Origin: Oscillatoriophycideae cyanobacterium NC_groundwater_1537_Pr4_S-0.65um_50_18
GTDB lineage: Bacteria > Cyanobacteriota > Cyanobacteriia > Elainellales > Elainellaceae
DNA: 64,000 nucleotides
NCBI GenBank assembly: GCA_016208305.1
Contig: JACQYI010000081.1
Span: 84,092 to 148,091 of the forward strand
Direction of reading: 5' to 3'
The position numbers and the translations under genes are program-made. How positions within the stretch are numbered: position 1 is the first letter of the stretch; each line of letters starts with the position of its first letter. Shown here piece after piece: positions 42,070 through 51,382 of this stretch. Under the pieces are notes generated by a model, which worked only from the letters and a program-made list of their open reading frames with translations, was not told the origin of the DNA and searched no databases.

Positions 42070-42551
42070 CCTGATGGCTTGCCAAATTACTGCACTCTGG
42101 ACAAAGATCTCCTCAATACTCGGACACTGCTTATGAGTAATGCTTATGAGTACTGCTTGCTCTGCGCAAGCCTGTTGTCAGGCTTAAAACAGGTTTCAAC
42201 TCATTATCGTGCTATCAAGGATGATTGTGGTAGCCTGATCCTTGAGAAAATTCAGGCTCAGACGGCAAATCGAAATAAGCAACGTTAAAATCTTCTTACT
42301 GGATTTAAAAAATATGCGTTAACTTTCAAATATAAGAAATCTGCGAGGATAGCGGTTTAATATCAATTCTGGAATACGTAGATTGAGCGAATGTGACATT
42401 GCTTACTCACAGGATTTTTTCTATTCTTTGACAAAATTGAAGAATACGTTGAAGTAGAGTTGAATGAAAGAGTGTTGCATGAAAGAGTGTGGAACGCGAT
42501 CTCCTAATTCTTAGCGTTACACAATGATCAAGCATCAGTGCGGAGGTTCTC
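42070..42551. other. Gene-free stretch
   Basis: 482 bases with the promoter of the CHAT gene on the left and of the next gene on the right. An open frame at 42079-42288 has no ribosome site and no protein-like features. GCTTGC-TCT-GCGCAAGC and AGCCTG...CAGGCT are local hairpins, and ATGAAAGAGTGT is repeated in tandem at about 42463-42492. Nothing else was recognised. Confidence 0.45.
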
Positions 42552-43376
42552 GTGATCAAACTGATTCTGATTGGCGTGAGTGTATTGCTAATGACGATTT
42601 TTCTCGGTTTGGTGATCCTGCAAATCAGAAACCGTCAGAACATAGCCCAAATTCAACACATGCTGCGTTCTGAGCCAATGCAGCAACGGTTTACAAAAGA
42701 ACTGATTGCAGAACTGCCTGACCCTGTTCAACGCTATTTTTTACATGCGATCGCTCCTGAAACTCCGCTTGCCACCTCTGTGCGACTCATTATGCAAGGA
42801 CAGTTTCGATTATCCCCAGAAAAACCGTGGATGCTAATGCAGGCAGAAGAAACGCTCACGCCAACAGGATTTATCTGGAGTGCAAAAATCGGCAGTGGAT
42901 TGTCCCAATTTCAAGGGTCTGATTATTACTTCGATCGAGCCGGACGAATGCAATTTTCCATATTGGGATTAGTTCCTATTGTGAATGTGCAAAATCCTGA
43001 TACGGCTCGTTCTGCTATTGGACGACTGGTTGCAGAATTGATGTGGTTGCCCTCCGCTTTACTCCCCCAACAGGGCGTGCAGTGGCAGGCGATCGATGAC
43101 CACACGATTCAAGCCCACTTAAGGGTCGATGATGAACCTGTTACTCTCACCTTCGTGATTGATTCAAAGGGCAAACTCTTAGAAGGCTCCACCTTGCGTT
43201 GGGGCGATCGCACAGAAGATGGCAGTTGGAAGCACATTCCAATGGGCGGCAAATGCTATGCAGAACGTACATTTGACGGCTTCACCATTCCATCTCAAGT
43301 AGGTGTGGGCTGGTGGTTTGGCTCAGAGCAATATTTCGAGTTCTTCCAAGCGACGGTCAAACAGGCTGAGTTTTAA
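42552..43376 (+). CDS. DUF6920/DUF6544 family protein
   Basis: A 274-residue protein with one N-terminal membrane helix (about 3-24) and a soluble domain. Landmarks LPDPVQRYFLHAI, MQGQFRLSPEKPWMLMQAEE, YYFDRAGRMQFSILGLVPIV, RLVAELMWLPSALLP and the end FDGFTIPSQVGVGWWFG...EFFQATV are those of a family listed as DUF6544/DUF6920. The start is a GTG with GGAGG five bases upstream. The helix would anchor the domain on the periplasmic side. Function not known. Confidence 0.82.
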   Translation: MIKLILIGVSVLLMTIFLGLVILQIRNRQNIAQIQHMLRSEPMQQRFTKELIAELPDPVQRYFLHAIAPETPLATSVRLIMQGQFRLSPEKPWMLMQAEETLTPTGFIWSAKIGSGLSQFQGSDYYFDRAGRMQFSILGLVPIVNVQNPDTARSAIGRLVAELMWLPSALLPQQGVQWQAIDDHTIQAHLRVDDEPVTLTFVIDSKGKLLEGSTLRWGDRTEDGSWKHIPMGGKCYAERTFDGFTIPSQVGVGWWFGSEQYFEFFQATVKQAEF

Positions 43377-43424
43377 TTCGCTGCGATCGCACAGCAGAAC
43401 TCTATGTACTGTCCTAGAAAGAAG

Positions 43425-43513
43425 GATGGTGAGAGGGTGGGATGGTGAGAGGGTAGGATAATGCAAACTACTCCTCTCTCTCCCACTCTCCCACCCACTC
43501 TCCCACTCTCCCC
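43425..43513. repeat. Purine/pyrimidine tandem repeats
   Basis: Two copies of GATGGTGAGAGGGTRGG (43425-43457) face a pyrimidine-rich run with repeated CCCACTCTCC units (43471-43513). The two halves are partly complementary, so they could pair as a long hairpin between the convergent genes. A similar polypyrimidine run lies at 60541-60588. Confidence 0.5.
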
Positions 43514-43532
43514 TAAATAGAACTACCGAACC

Positions 43533-44456
43533 TCACTGCACCCAGGTTCCTGCTTGTCCTGTCAAAATCGCGGCTGCATCTTCCAACCTTCCAATTCCGG
43601 CCATGCCGCCTGTCTGCTCCACAAAGCGACAAACCGCTTCTACCTTGGGAGCCATTGAACCAGGGGCAAAGGAGTAGCAACGCAGTTGGGCTGGAGAAAT
43701 GTGGTGAAGCGGTTGCGCGGTTGCAGTACCCCAATGGGTGTAAACGGCATCTACATCAGTGAGTAACAGCAGCGCGTCGGCTCCTAACGATGTGGCGAGT
43801 AGTGCTGCTGCTAAATCTTTGTCAATCACCGCTTCTATGCCTCGAATGCCGCCTGTGGGTGTAGTAACAACAGGAATGCCCCCACCCCCTCCACAAATGA
43901 CCAGTGCCCCTGCTCGAACGAGAACTTGAATGGTAGCCAGTTCAAGGATGCGACGGGGTTCTGGGGAGGGAACTACTCGACGGTATGCGTCACCATCGGG
44001 GGCGTTGGCGTAGCCTCTGTCTGGCAGAATCGCCCATCCTCGTTCGGCAGCAAGTTGCTCTGCCTCGGCCTGCGTGTAAATGGAACCAATCGGCTTGGTG
44101 GGATGGGTAAAGGCGGGATCGTTGGCATCCACTTCTACTTGCGTTAGCAGTGTCACAATCTGGCGATCGGGCAACTGATTGCGTAGCTCTTGTTCGATCA
44201 GGTATCCAATCATGCCTTCGGTTTCCGCATTGAGGACATCCAGGGGATAAGGCTGAACGCCTTTGTAGGCTTCTGCTTGGAGGGCTAACAGCCCCACCTG
44301 GGGGCCGTTGCCATGCACGATGATTAAGTCATGATCCTGCGCGAGAATGGCGATCGCGCCAGCCGCCCGTCGAATATTGGTCTGCTGATTTTCAGCGGTC
44401 ATGGGTTCTCCCCGACGCAGCAGGGCATTCCCTCCCAAGGCAACGACAATCCGCAT
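43533..44456 (-). CDS. arcC: Carbamate kinase
   Basis: Converts carbamoyl phosphate and ADP to carbamate and ATP, the energy-yielding step of arginine-type fermentation. The protein is 307 residues from ATG 44456 ([13 protein letters not shown]), which has a perfect AGGAGG site; an upstream in-frame start lacks one. Motifs: [55 protein letters not shown] and [10 protein letters not shown], then [12 protein letters not shown] and [12 protein letters not shown] near the end. Complete by length and motifs. It is the last gene of a four-gene minus-strand operon, 17 bases after ornithine carbamoyltransferase. Confidence 0.95.
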   Translation of the reverse strand: MRIVVALGGNALLRRGEPMTAENQQTNIRRAAGAIAILAQDHDLIIVHGNGPQVGLLALQAEAYKGVQPYPLDVLNAETEGMIGYLIEQELRNQLPDRQIVTLLTQVEVDANDPAFTHPTKPIGSIYTQAEAEQLAAERGWAILPDRGYANAPDGDAYRRVVPSPEPRRILELATIQVLVRAGALVICGGGGGIPVVTTPTGGIRGIEAVIDKDLAAALLATSLGADALLLLTDVDAVYTHWGTATAQPLHHISPAQLRCYSFAPGSMAPKVEAVCRFVEQTGGMAGIGRLEDAAAILTGQAGTWVQ

Positions 44457-44473
44457 GGGATACCTCCTAAAAT

Positions 44474-45475
44474 TCAATCTCCCAAGGTGGCGACCAGCAG
44501 CGCCTTGATGGTGTGCATCCGGTTTTCTGCCTGGTCAAAAACGATGGAGGCAGGAGATTCAAACACTTCGTCTGTCACCTCCATCGCTTCCAGTCCAAAC
44601 TGCTCAAAAATCTGATGACCCACCTGGGTGTCGCGATTATGGAAGGAGGGCAAACAGTGCATAAATTTGGTGTGGGGATTGCCCGTTGCCTGCATCAACG
44701 TCTGAGTCACTTGATAAGGCTTGAGGAAATGAATGCGTTCTGCCCACACGTCGCTCGATTCCCCCATAGAGACCCAAACATCGGTGTAAATGAAATCTAC
44801 ATTTTTAATCGCTTCATGTAAGTTCTCGGTAATGGTTAGAGTCGCCCCGGATTGTACTGCTTGTGTGTGGGCGATCGCGGTCAGGTCTGGATCAGGTAAG
44901 AACTGGGCTGGGCCACTGAGCCGCACATCCATTCCCATCAGGCAACCCCCCATCAGCAGTGAATTTGCCATATTAAAACGACAGTCGCCCACAAAGCAAA
45001 AGGAAACTGCGTGCAGCGGTTTCTCACTGTGTTCTTTCATGGTCATCAGGTCGGCTAGCACCTGCGTGGGATGAGATTCTGCGGTCAAGCCGTTGTAAAC
45101 CGGAACACCTGCATACTGAGCCAGCGTTTCCACGATCACCTGTCTAGAGCCTCGATATTCAATGCCGTCATACAAGCGACCCAAAACACGAGCCGTATCT
45201 TGAATCGTTTCTTTGTGCCCTATTTGCGAACCCGATGGATCAAGATCAGACACATTTGCACCCTGATCGAAACAAGCCACCTCAAAAGCACAGCGTGTTC
45301 GGGTAGAGGGCTTTTCAAAGATCAGGGCAATGTTCTTGCCTTTGAGGTGCTGTTGCTCGGTTTTAGAATATTTTGCTCGCTTCAAATCATGGGCGAGATC
45401 GAGCAAATAGAGCAGCTCTGCTTGACTCAGATCGAGCAGGGTTAGCAAACTGCGATTACGGAGATTCAATGACAT
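44474..45475 (-). CDS. arcB: Ornithine carbamoyltransferase, probably catabolic
   Basis: A 333-residue carbamoyltransferase. The carbamoyl-phosphate loop STRTR is at residues 57-61, with [28 protein letters not shown] and the ornithine-binding [13 protein letters not shown] follow, and [29 protein letters not shown] closes the protein. The 'HCLPSFH' loop (Ser where biosynthetic enzymes often have Ala) and location beside carbamate kinase argue that it runs in the direction citrulline to ornithine plus carbamoyl phosphate. A biosynthetic argF role cannot be excluded. Cytosolic. The start ATG at 45475 is unambiguous. Confidence 0.9.
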   Translation of the reverse strand: MSLNLRNRSLLTLLDLSQAELLYLLDLAHDLKRAKYSKTEQQHLKGKNIALIFEKPSTRTRCAFEVACFDQGANVSDLDPSGSQIGHKETIQDTARVLGRLYDGIEYRGSRQVIVETLAQYAGVPVYNGLTAESHPTQVLADLMTMKEHSEKPLHAVSFCFVGDCRFNMANSLLMGGCLMGMDVRLSGPAQFLPDPDLTAIAHTQAVQSGATLTITENLHEAIKNVDFIYTDVWVSMGESSDVWAERIHFLKPYQVTQTLMQATGNPHTKFMHCLPSFHNRDTQVGHQIFEQFGLEAMEVTDEVFESPASIVFDQAENRMHTIKALLVATLGD

Positions 45476-45536
45476 CAGACTACTCTCCTAAGCCCTTAAA
45501 AGTGCATCACGCTTGAGAGATTGAGATCGTGTTAAA

Positions 45537-45560
45537 TAGGGTGGGACAGTGCCCACCCTA
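45537..45560. repeat. 9-bp inverted repeat, cyanobacterial type
   Basis: TAGGGTGGG and CCCACCCTA flank a 6-base loop in the gap between the permease and carbamoyltransferase genes. Such short GTAGGGTGGGC-type hairpins are common in cyanobacteria. It may modulate the operon message. Confidence 0.75.
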
Positions 45561-45577
45561 CTCGCGGAGACAAACGC

Positions 45578-46984
45578 TTAAACCGTTGGGGTGACATCGG
45601 AGGTGACATCGGAGGTGACATCGTGCGATCGCTCCTCACTGGAACGAAGCGCTTCCTGCTGTTCTTTCACCAGCCAGATATAAACTGGAATGCCACACAG
45701 TAGCAAAATGAACCCATACAGGACGGTTTCTGCTCCAGAACCGTAAACGGCCCACACCGAATAGAGAAACGCGATCGCGGCTACAATGCCTGAACCCCGA
45801 AATCGCCTGCGCCCACCCAGATGAGCCGGATCTTTGAGGAAAATGATAAACTCAGCGATCGAACAAAACACATAGGGAATCACCGTGGTCAGCGTTGCTA
45901 GCAAAATCACAACGTTGAAGATCTCAACCAGGCTGCGGCTACCCGAATAGTTGAGTAACAGCAACAGCGTAATCAACACACTGGAAATGATCACACCAAA
46001 CGCAGGAACTCCTTGCCGCGACAGTACCCCAAATCTGTGAGGAAACAGGCGATCGCCCGCCGCCGCCATCGGAATTTGCCCTTGCAGCAACGTCCACCCG
46101 TTGAGCGCACCCGCACAAGAAACCACTGCCCCAAACCCGACGGCATAGTAAGCCCAGTCTCCCCACATCACCCGCGCCGCATCGGCAAAGGGCGCACCAG
46201 AGCTAGCGAGTGTCGTTTGAGGAATCACGCCCATCACGGCAACGGTTCCCAGAATGTAAACGAGCGCTGTGATCAAGGTGCCTACAATGGTGGCACGCGG
46301 AATCGTTCGGGTAGGATCTTCCACATCTCCAGCGGGTATGGTTGCTGACTCTAAGCCAATAAATGACCAGAGGGTGAGTGCGGCAACTGACGAAACGGCT
46401 GAAAACGCAGGTTCACCGCTAGGGTTAAATGGGACAAAGTGACTGGGATTGAGCCAAAACAGACCCACAGTGGCGATCGCCACCAACGGCACGATTTTCA
46501 CCAGGGTGGTCAGGAGTTGGGTGACACCGACTTCCTTGACGCCTAAACAGTTAATCCAGGTGAAGACCCACACCAGAGCGATCGCCCCGATTCCTGCCAG
46601 CCCTGTGTTTCCTCTGAGTGCTGGAATAAACACTTCTAAATAGCTGACACAGGCAATGGCGATCGCTGCATTGCCCACCCAAATTGCGATCCAATAGCCC
46701 CAGGCAATCCAGAAGCCTGCAAAATCACCAAAGGCTAACCGAGTGTAGGCATAGGGGCCGCCTGCTTTGGGAACCCACGCCGCCAGTTTGGCAAACACCA
46801 GCGCCAGACAGATTGCCCCCACTGCCGTAAATAACCAGCCGACCAACGAAATCCCCCCATAGGGAGCCAGAGAGGACGGCAATAGAAAAATGCCTGAGCC
46901 GATCATATTGCCGATGACGAGTGCCGTAGACATCCACAGCCCCAGCTTACGGGAGGCAGTTTGCGTTTCAGTTTGAGCTAACAT
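45578..46984 (-). CDS. APC-family amino acid/polyamine antiporter
   Basis: A 468-residue permease of about 12 helices, taken from the ATG at 46984 (MLAQTETQTASRKLG); the upstream ORF start at 47011 is inside the previous gene. The N-terminal GNMIGSGIFLLPSSLAPYG is the substrate-binding helix of AdiC/PotE/ArcD-like antiporters, and VPKAGGPYAYTRLAFGDFAGF and FIGLESATIPAGDVEDPTRTIPRAT follow. The context suggests exchange of arginine or citrulline with ornithine, or agmatine with putrescine. Its start overlaps the end of the P-loop gene by 17 bases. Three 12-base tandem copies of GAGGTGACATCG at 45591-45623 encode the repeated SDVTSDVT tail. Confidence 0.87.
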   Translation of the reverse strand: MLAQTETQTASRKLGLWMSTALVIGNMIGSGIFLLPSSLAPYGGISLVGWLFTAVGAICLALVFAKLAAWVPKAGGPYAYTRLAFGDFAGFWIAWGYWIAIWVGNAAIAIACVSYLEVFIPALRGNTGLAGIGAIALVWVFTWINCLGVKEVGVTQLLTTLVKIVPLVAIATVGLFWLNPSHFVPFNPSGEPAFSAVSSVAALTLWSFIGLESATIPAGDVEDPTRTIPRATIVGTLITALVYILGTVAVMGVIPQTTLASSGAPFADAARVMWGDWAYYAVGFGAVVSCAGALNGWTLLQGQIPMAAAGDRLFPHRFGVLSRQGVPAFGVIISSVLITLLLLLNYSGSRSLVEIFNVVILLATLTTVIPYVFCSIAEFIIFLKDPAHLGGRRRFRGSGIVAAIAFLYSVWAVYGSGAETVLYGFILLLCGIPVYIWLVKEQQEALRSSEERSHDVTSDVTSDVTPTV

Positions 46985-48350
46985 AATGCCCCTTGGTGCC
47001 AATTCCGGCACGATTCAAAAACTGTTCGACTTGACTGGCAAGCCCAGGTTCGCTGGCTTCGGCAAACTCGTAATACGCTCGCACGATCGGTTTATTCACA
47101 TCTATGAGTGCCTCTAAATCGATCGGGGTTGCCGACACAACCACATCCGCAGGCGTGTTGTTGATCGTTTCCTCCAGTGCTTTAAGCTGCTCTGTGGAGT
47201 AGCCCATTGCAGGCAAAATCGAGTGCAGGTGAGGATAGTTGGCATAGACCTGGGCGATCGCCGGAGCTGCAAAGCGACGCGGATTCACGATCTCTAAGGC
47301 ATGGGCGTGAGTTGCTGCCACAAATCCAGCTCCATAGGGCATTCCACCGTGAGTGGTTGTGGGGCCATCTTCAATCACCAGCACTTGCCGACCCCGCACC
47401 GCTTCGGGGTTGGTCAGGCGAATCGGTGACGCCGCTCGAACGATGGTTGCTGTCGGATTCACTGAGCGGGCAGTTTCCGTCACCCGTTGAATGTCAGCGG
47501 TTGCGGCTGAATCTACTTTTGCGACCACAATAATGTCTGCCATTCGCAGCACCGCTTCACCCGGATGGTGAGTGGTTTCGTGTCCGGGACGCAGGGGGTC
47601 AACCAAAACAATATGCAAATCAGGACGAATAAAGGGGAAATCGTTATTGCCGCCATCCCACAAAATCAGGTCGTTCTCTTGCTCTGCTAAGCTGACGATC
47701 TCGGCGTAATCGACGCCTGCATAGACAATGTTGCCTTCTGCGAGATGGGGTTCATATTCTTCCCGTTCTTCAATGGTGCAGTTTGCGGCAGTTAGGTCGG
47801 CTCGGCTGGCAAATCGCTGCACAGCTTGTCGCTCTAAATCGCCATAGGGCATGGGATGCCGAATCACTCCCACCCGGAGTCCCCACTTTCGCAAGAGTTT
47901 CGAGAGCCAGCGGGTCGTTTGTGATTTGCCACAGCCTGTCCGTACCGCAGATACGGCAATGACGGGCACTTTGGCTTTCAACATCGTGTGCCTGGAGCCG
48001 AGTAAGCTAAAGTCTGCTCCAGATGCGATCGCCCGCGAAGCCAGGTGCATGACCTGGGCATGGGGCACATCGCTATAGGCAAAGATGACTTGATCAACCT
48101 GATGTTGTTTACACAGTGCATCCAGTTTGGATTCATCAACAATCGGAATTCCATCGGGGTAAAGAGAACCTGCTAGAGCCGCAGGATAACGGCGATCGGC
48201 AATACCCGAAATTTGAGCGGCAGTAAATGCGACAACTTCCGTTTGCGGATTGTCGCGGTACACCAAATTAAAGTTATGAAAATCACGACCTGCCGCACCC
48301 ATAATCACAACGCGAGTTCGTGGTGTTTGATTGGATATAAGATTATTCAT
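46968..48350 (-). CDS. Cyclic 2,3-diphosphoglycerate synthetase-like P-loop protein
   Basis: A 460-residue soluble protein. RVVIMGAAGRDFHNFNLVYRDNP at the N-terminus is a Rossmann-type domain; VIAVSAVRTGCGKSQTTRWLSKLL (P-loop Lys142) starts a second nucleotide-binding domain with DLILWDGGNNDFPFIRPDLHIVLVDPLRPGHE. These are the features of archaeal cDPG synthetase and its bacterial relatives. The bacterial members are not known to make cyclic diphosphoglycerate and often sit beside carbamate kinase and carbamoyltransferase genes, as here; the real reaction is unknown. First gene of the operon. AGGATAAACC precedes the ATG at 48350. Confidence 0.85.
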   Translation of the reverse strand: MNNLISNQTPRTRVVIMGAAGRDFHNFNLVYRDNPQTEVVAFTAAQISGIADRRYPAALAGSLYPDGIPIVDESKLDALCKQHQVDQVIFAYSDVPHAQVMHLASRAIASGADFSLLGSRHTMLKAKVPVIAVSAVRTGCGKSQTTRWLSKLLRKWGLRVGVIRHPMPYGDLERQAVQRFASRADLTAANCTIEEREEYEPHLAEGNIVYAGVDYAEIVSLAEQENDLILWDGGNNDFPFIRPDLHIVLVDPLRPGHETTHHPGEAVLRMADIIVVAKVDSAATADIQRVTETARSVNPTATIVRAASPIRLTNPEAVRGRQVLVIEDGPTTTHGGMPYGAGFVAATHAHALEIVNPRRFAAPAIAQVYANYPHLHSILPAMGYSTEQLKALEETINNTPADVVVSATPIDLEALIDVNKPIVRAYYEFAEASEPGLASQVEQFLNRAGIGTKGHYVSSN

Positions 48351-48982
48351 GGTTTATCCTCTGTGTTGCTGATAAACAGGTTTCCAGCGAAAAGGATAAC
48401 TAGTTCAGATCACTCTCCATTTCGCTAGATTTAAAGGTGTTAAAAAGGAGTCAAGAATTTGATACACAAATTGAGCGATCTACCCTTACACGGAAGATGC
48501 TAATTTTTACAACTTGTTGCTGAAAGCTATTGCGATCGCTCTTACGCTAGAGAGTGGAAAACTTTACGAAGCTAAAAACAATTTGTTACATAAATCTTCT
48601 AATTCCAACCTCTCAAAATTTGTTTGCAAAATCAGAGTTCAGGAATGGAACCAACTGGAACTCTGAATCATTTTTACTGTAGATCAATAAGTTGAAGAAT
48701 TTGTGAGGAAATTGCCGAATTATATTTTGAACTTGGACAAGATCGGGCGATCGCCAATGCCTCTTCTGTTTGAAAAGATGCTTTGAATGGATGCCTCCTG
48801 ATTGACTAACAAAACTCCTGAAACCCTTGTTCTCGCGTAGGTTGGGTGAGCGTCAGCGCCAACCCAAAAAATCTTGCTAGGGTTGGATTGAACAACGTGA
48901 AACTCAACTTATCCAACCTACGAATATGAACGAAACATCCTATTAAAATGTTGGCAGACCCATCCTGAGCAAAATGTTGTAA
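48351..48982. other. Gene-free stretch with motif and repeat
   Basis: 632 bases with the promoter of the carbamoyl-phosphate operon. It contains AAGTTGAAGAATTTGTGAGG at 48689-48708, one copy of the recurrent motif, and the 87-bp repeat at 48836-48922. No gene was recognised. Confidence 0.5.
48836..48922. repeat. 87-bp element with 10-bp terminal inverted repeats
   Basis: CGTAGGTTGG at the left end and CCAACCTACG at the right are perfect inverted repeats, with an internal GTTGGGTGAGCG...CGCCAACCC hairpin. It resembles the very common cyanobacterial CGTAGGTTGGG-type interspersed repeat. Diverged relatives lie at 27844-27887, 51021-51130 and 55730-55811. Confidence 0.65.
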
Positions 48983-50482
48983 TCAACGTTCAACCCACTG
49001 CTTGGCTTGTTCAACGTTCTGCTGAGCATGTTTAAAGACCGCCCTTAAAGCATCTTTTTGACGAATTCCACGGCTCATCCAGAGAGGACGAATTCTATAG
49101 CGATCGATCAGTCGATCGTGGAACTTAGATGCATCTCCTAGATATAAATTATCGGAACCAAGCCAGTTTCGGAAACACAAGTTGGATTCAGGAGTTTGTT
49201 CATTACAGTCCTGCCAAAGAGCTTGGGCAAATTGGTAGTCTTGTAGTGCAACCGCGAAATATGGCATCGACGGATGGGTGTTGATAGATGTCTCTTGCTG
49301 AAACTGAGTGAACTGGTTAGCTAGGTGATCTAATGCAGCTAAGGTGTTGTTATCAAACGTTAGATTTGTCTGTAAGTCACTTGAAAGCTGAGCAAAACTG
49401 TCTGCCAACGATCGCAGATTTTGACGAACAGGCTCTATCCTAAAATCTGAAAGCTCTTGATTGTAGCGCTCTAAAGTCTGGATAGCGATCGCTGAAACTG
49501 TGGTTCTTTCAGAAGGAACTTTTTTTAAATAATCGATTGCAGAGACTAAAGCCTGCTCAGCATTCGATCGCGATAGGGTATCAAAGAAAGCTTGTTTTGC
49601 TGCAAACTGTTCGTGCAGTTTCTCAGCTGTTTGAAAATTCTCAACAGCTTGCTGTTCTTGGTTGAGTCGGTTTTGTACTTTGACTCGAAAACCTTGATAT
49701 TCGTCTAACCGCTGTTGAGATGCTCTAAAAATTAACAAGTCTTGTGGGACAGTTTGGATAAGTTTCAGATGCTCAATGGCTGCGTCTAATTGTTGTAGGT
49801 GAGCTATCCAGCTTTCTTTAGGAATACCTTGTAATTGATTGACAGTATTACGCGCATCCCTACTCATGTCAGCGGCTTCAAAAAAATAACTGGTGGCATC
49901 AAGATTTTGTTTGCACCGATCAAACATTGACCCTATTTCTTGAGCATCCCTAATACCCAAACCAGGCATGAAGGGAACTGTCCGCAGTAAGTTTTCTGCT
50001 TCTGTCCAATTCTGTTGAGCTAGTTTTAAGGCTTGGGCATTTGAGAACGTTTCTGTATGACAGGCTTTATTAAAAAAAATTTGAGCCTGAGCCATTTTGT
50101 CATATTGCGCTTTCCTAATACTGAGTCCACCGATTACACCACCTGCCAATATTGCTAGCATTCCAGTGGATAGCAATGCCATCCTAAGATAAAGCTTACG
50201 TTTTTGGGGGAAGGGAGCAGGAGGCGAAGTGATGATGATTGCGCTCGATTGCCCAGAAAGCTCTGTAGGAGATGAGTGAATTGTAGATTGTGCTTCACCC
50301 GATTGATCTTCTACATGAGTTACAGTGTCATCTAATTCCTGACGAGATATAGGAGAGTCAGGTTTAGAGCCAGAGGTTGTAGCGTTTGACTCTATTGGCT
50401 GAACTGAAAGTTGAACAACATCATGATTCTGCTCTTCCTGTGGAAGATTGTTGTACAAATTGCTTGAGTTTTTGGTTTTCAT
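48983..50482 (-). CDS. Membrane-anchored helical repeat protein, unrecognised
   Basis: A 499-residue protein with a polar, Ser/Gln/Glu-rich N-terminus (about 1-95), a basic patch (FPQKRKLYLR) and one membrane helix (about 101-122: MALLSTGMLAILAGGVIGGL). The remaining 375 residues are alpha-helical with TPR-like or coiled-coil pattern (AQAQIFFNKAC, ALKLAQQNWTEAENLLRTVP, ENFQTAEKLHEQFAAKQAFFDTLSR) and end in KDALRAVFKHAQQNVEQAKQWVER. The domain would be periplasmic. The ATG at 50482 follows an AAGGGTGT stretch. Similar proteins (N-terminal disordered, helix, repeated helices) are common in cyanobacteria without assigned role. Confidence 0.7.
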   Translation of the reverse strand: MKTKNSSNLYNNLPQEEQNHDVVQLSVQPIESNATTSGSKPDSPISRQELDDTVTHVEDQSGEAQSTIHSSPTELSGQSSAIIITSPPAPFPQKRKLYLRMALLSTGMLAILAGGVIGGLSIRKAQYDKMAQAQIFFNKACHTETFSNAQALKLAQQNWTEAENLLRTVPFMPGLGIRDAQEIGSMFDRCKQNLDATSYFFEAADMSRDARNTVNQLQGIPKESWIAHLQQLDAAIEHLKLIQTVPQDLLIFRASQQRLDEYQGFRVKVQNRLNQEQQAVENFQTAEKLHEQFAAKQAFFDTLSRSNAEQALVSAIDYLKKVPSERTTVSAIAIQTLERYNQELSDFRIEPVRQNLRSLADSFAQLSSDLQTNLTFDNNTLAALDHLANQFTQFQQETSINTHPSMPYFAVALQDYQFAQALWQDCNEQTPESNLCFRNWLGSDNLYLGDASKFHDRLIDRYRIRPLWMSRGIRQKDALRAVFKHAQQNVEQAKQWVER

Positions 50483-50687
50483 AATTACACCCTTTTTTAA
50501 GCGCTTTAACTGGGATTGAACAACAGCAACTTTAGCCTCTTAATCGCTCTACCCTTCAAGTTTAGGGTGAATTGAAGAAGCGACTTACAGAAAAGATCTG
50601 TCAGTTAACTAGGGCTTCAATCTTAGGCTTCAACCTCAGGCTTTAGCCCTGGAGGATGAACAATCATGACGGAACAAGAGGCATGAT

Positions 50688-50870
50688 TCACAACGAAACA
50701 TGTAAAAGAGTTAAGGTTGCATTGAGAGGTTTAGCAAGGGCGATCGCTTCATCTAGCGCTTCCCTGCTAATGCTAAAGCTTTCCTCCTCAACCGAGTTCA
50801 GTTGAACAATGTTGAGGTCATTGTGAGCAATTTGAGTACTGCTGAGGGCAACCAAAATGTTTGTATACAT
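50688..50870 (-). pseudogene. Truncated universal stress protein
   Basis: A 60-residue fragment. MYTNILVALSST is the usual start of a UspA-type protein (normally MY.NILVALD.S) and EALDEAIALAKPLNATLTLLHV matches the end of the first helix and second strand. A normal Usp has about 140-160 residues, and the frame stops right after LLHVSL, so at least half is missing. The stretch between (IAHNDLNIVQLNSVEEESF) is unlike normal Usp. The ribosome site GGAGG before the ATG is intact, so it may still be translated. Confidence 0.65.
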
Positions 50871-50923
50871 AGAATCCTCCAACGATTCGATGCAATTTGG
50901 ATATGTAGCGATCCTTCACAAGT

Positions 50924-50986
50924 TATGAACGGGGTGCAGGGGTGATTTCCTTTCTTGTGAACAAGCAATCTATGAACGCTATGGCT
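50924..50986. repeat. Dispersed repeat, copy 2
   Basis: Contains the exact 20-mer tatgaacggggtgcaggggt (50924-50943), identical to 8351-8370, and then a shorter TTGTGAAC...TATGAACGCTATGGCT stretch similar to the tail of copy 1. Lies 54 bases upstream of the Usp remnant start. Confidence 0.6.
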
Positions 50987-51020
50987 ATAAGCCTCTGTAA
51001 GTAGGTAGGTACCATTAATT

Positions 51021-51130
51021 GTAGGATGGGTAAAGCCTTTGGCATCTCAGAAAAGCGATCGCGTAACCCCTGCGGGCGTTGGGTCACCCTGCGGAAGCGA
51101 ACTACGTGTCTCTACCCAACTGACCTAGGC
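51021..51130. repeat. GTAGGATGGG-type repeat remnant
   Basis: GTAGGATGGGTAAAGCC at the left and CTACCCAAC / CCTAG at the right surround a HIP1 site and CCTGCGGGCG / CCCTGCGG. It resembles the 27844 and 48836 elements. The gap 50987-51382 holds no gene; ATGAGGAATTTGTGAGGG at 51328-51345 is a recurrent-motif copy, and GAGAATTATGGG is repeated three times at about 51174-51207. Confidence 0.45.
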
Positions 51131-51382
51131 TTTCTATTGAATGAGTCCCAGTTACTTGTGTTCGGCCTCAATGAGAATTATGGGTGAGAATTATGGGCGA
51201 GAATTATAGGTTAATTCCCTCTAAAGCGTGCTTTAAAACCTGCAATTTCCCCCAATGCTTCTTAAAAAAGAAGAAGGCTTTAAAGCGTTGCCTAGTAATA
51301 TTTCCTAGCTCAATATAAAACTTGAATATGAGGAATTTGTGAGGGAGTTTTTACTTCGATTTCTATAGGGATACTGTTTACG

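Noticed and set aside
42079..42288. 69-codon plus-strand ORF in the gap after the CHAT gene
   Set aside because: No ribosome site and no recognisable features; the gap contains small hairpins and tandem bits instead.
50861..50870. TTGTATACAT over the Usp remnant start as another GntR site
   Set aside because: One mismatch from the palindrome and overlapping the start codon; near matches of this kind are expected by chance.
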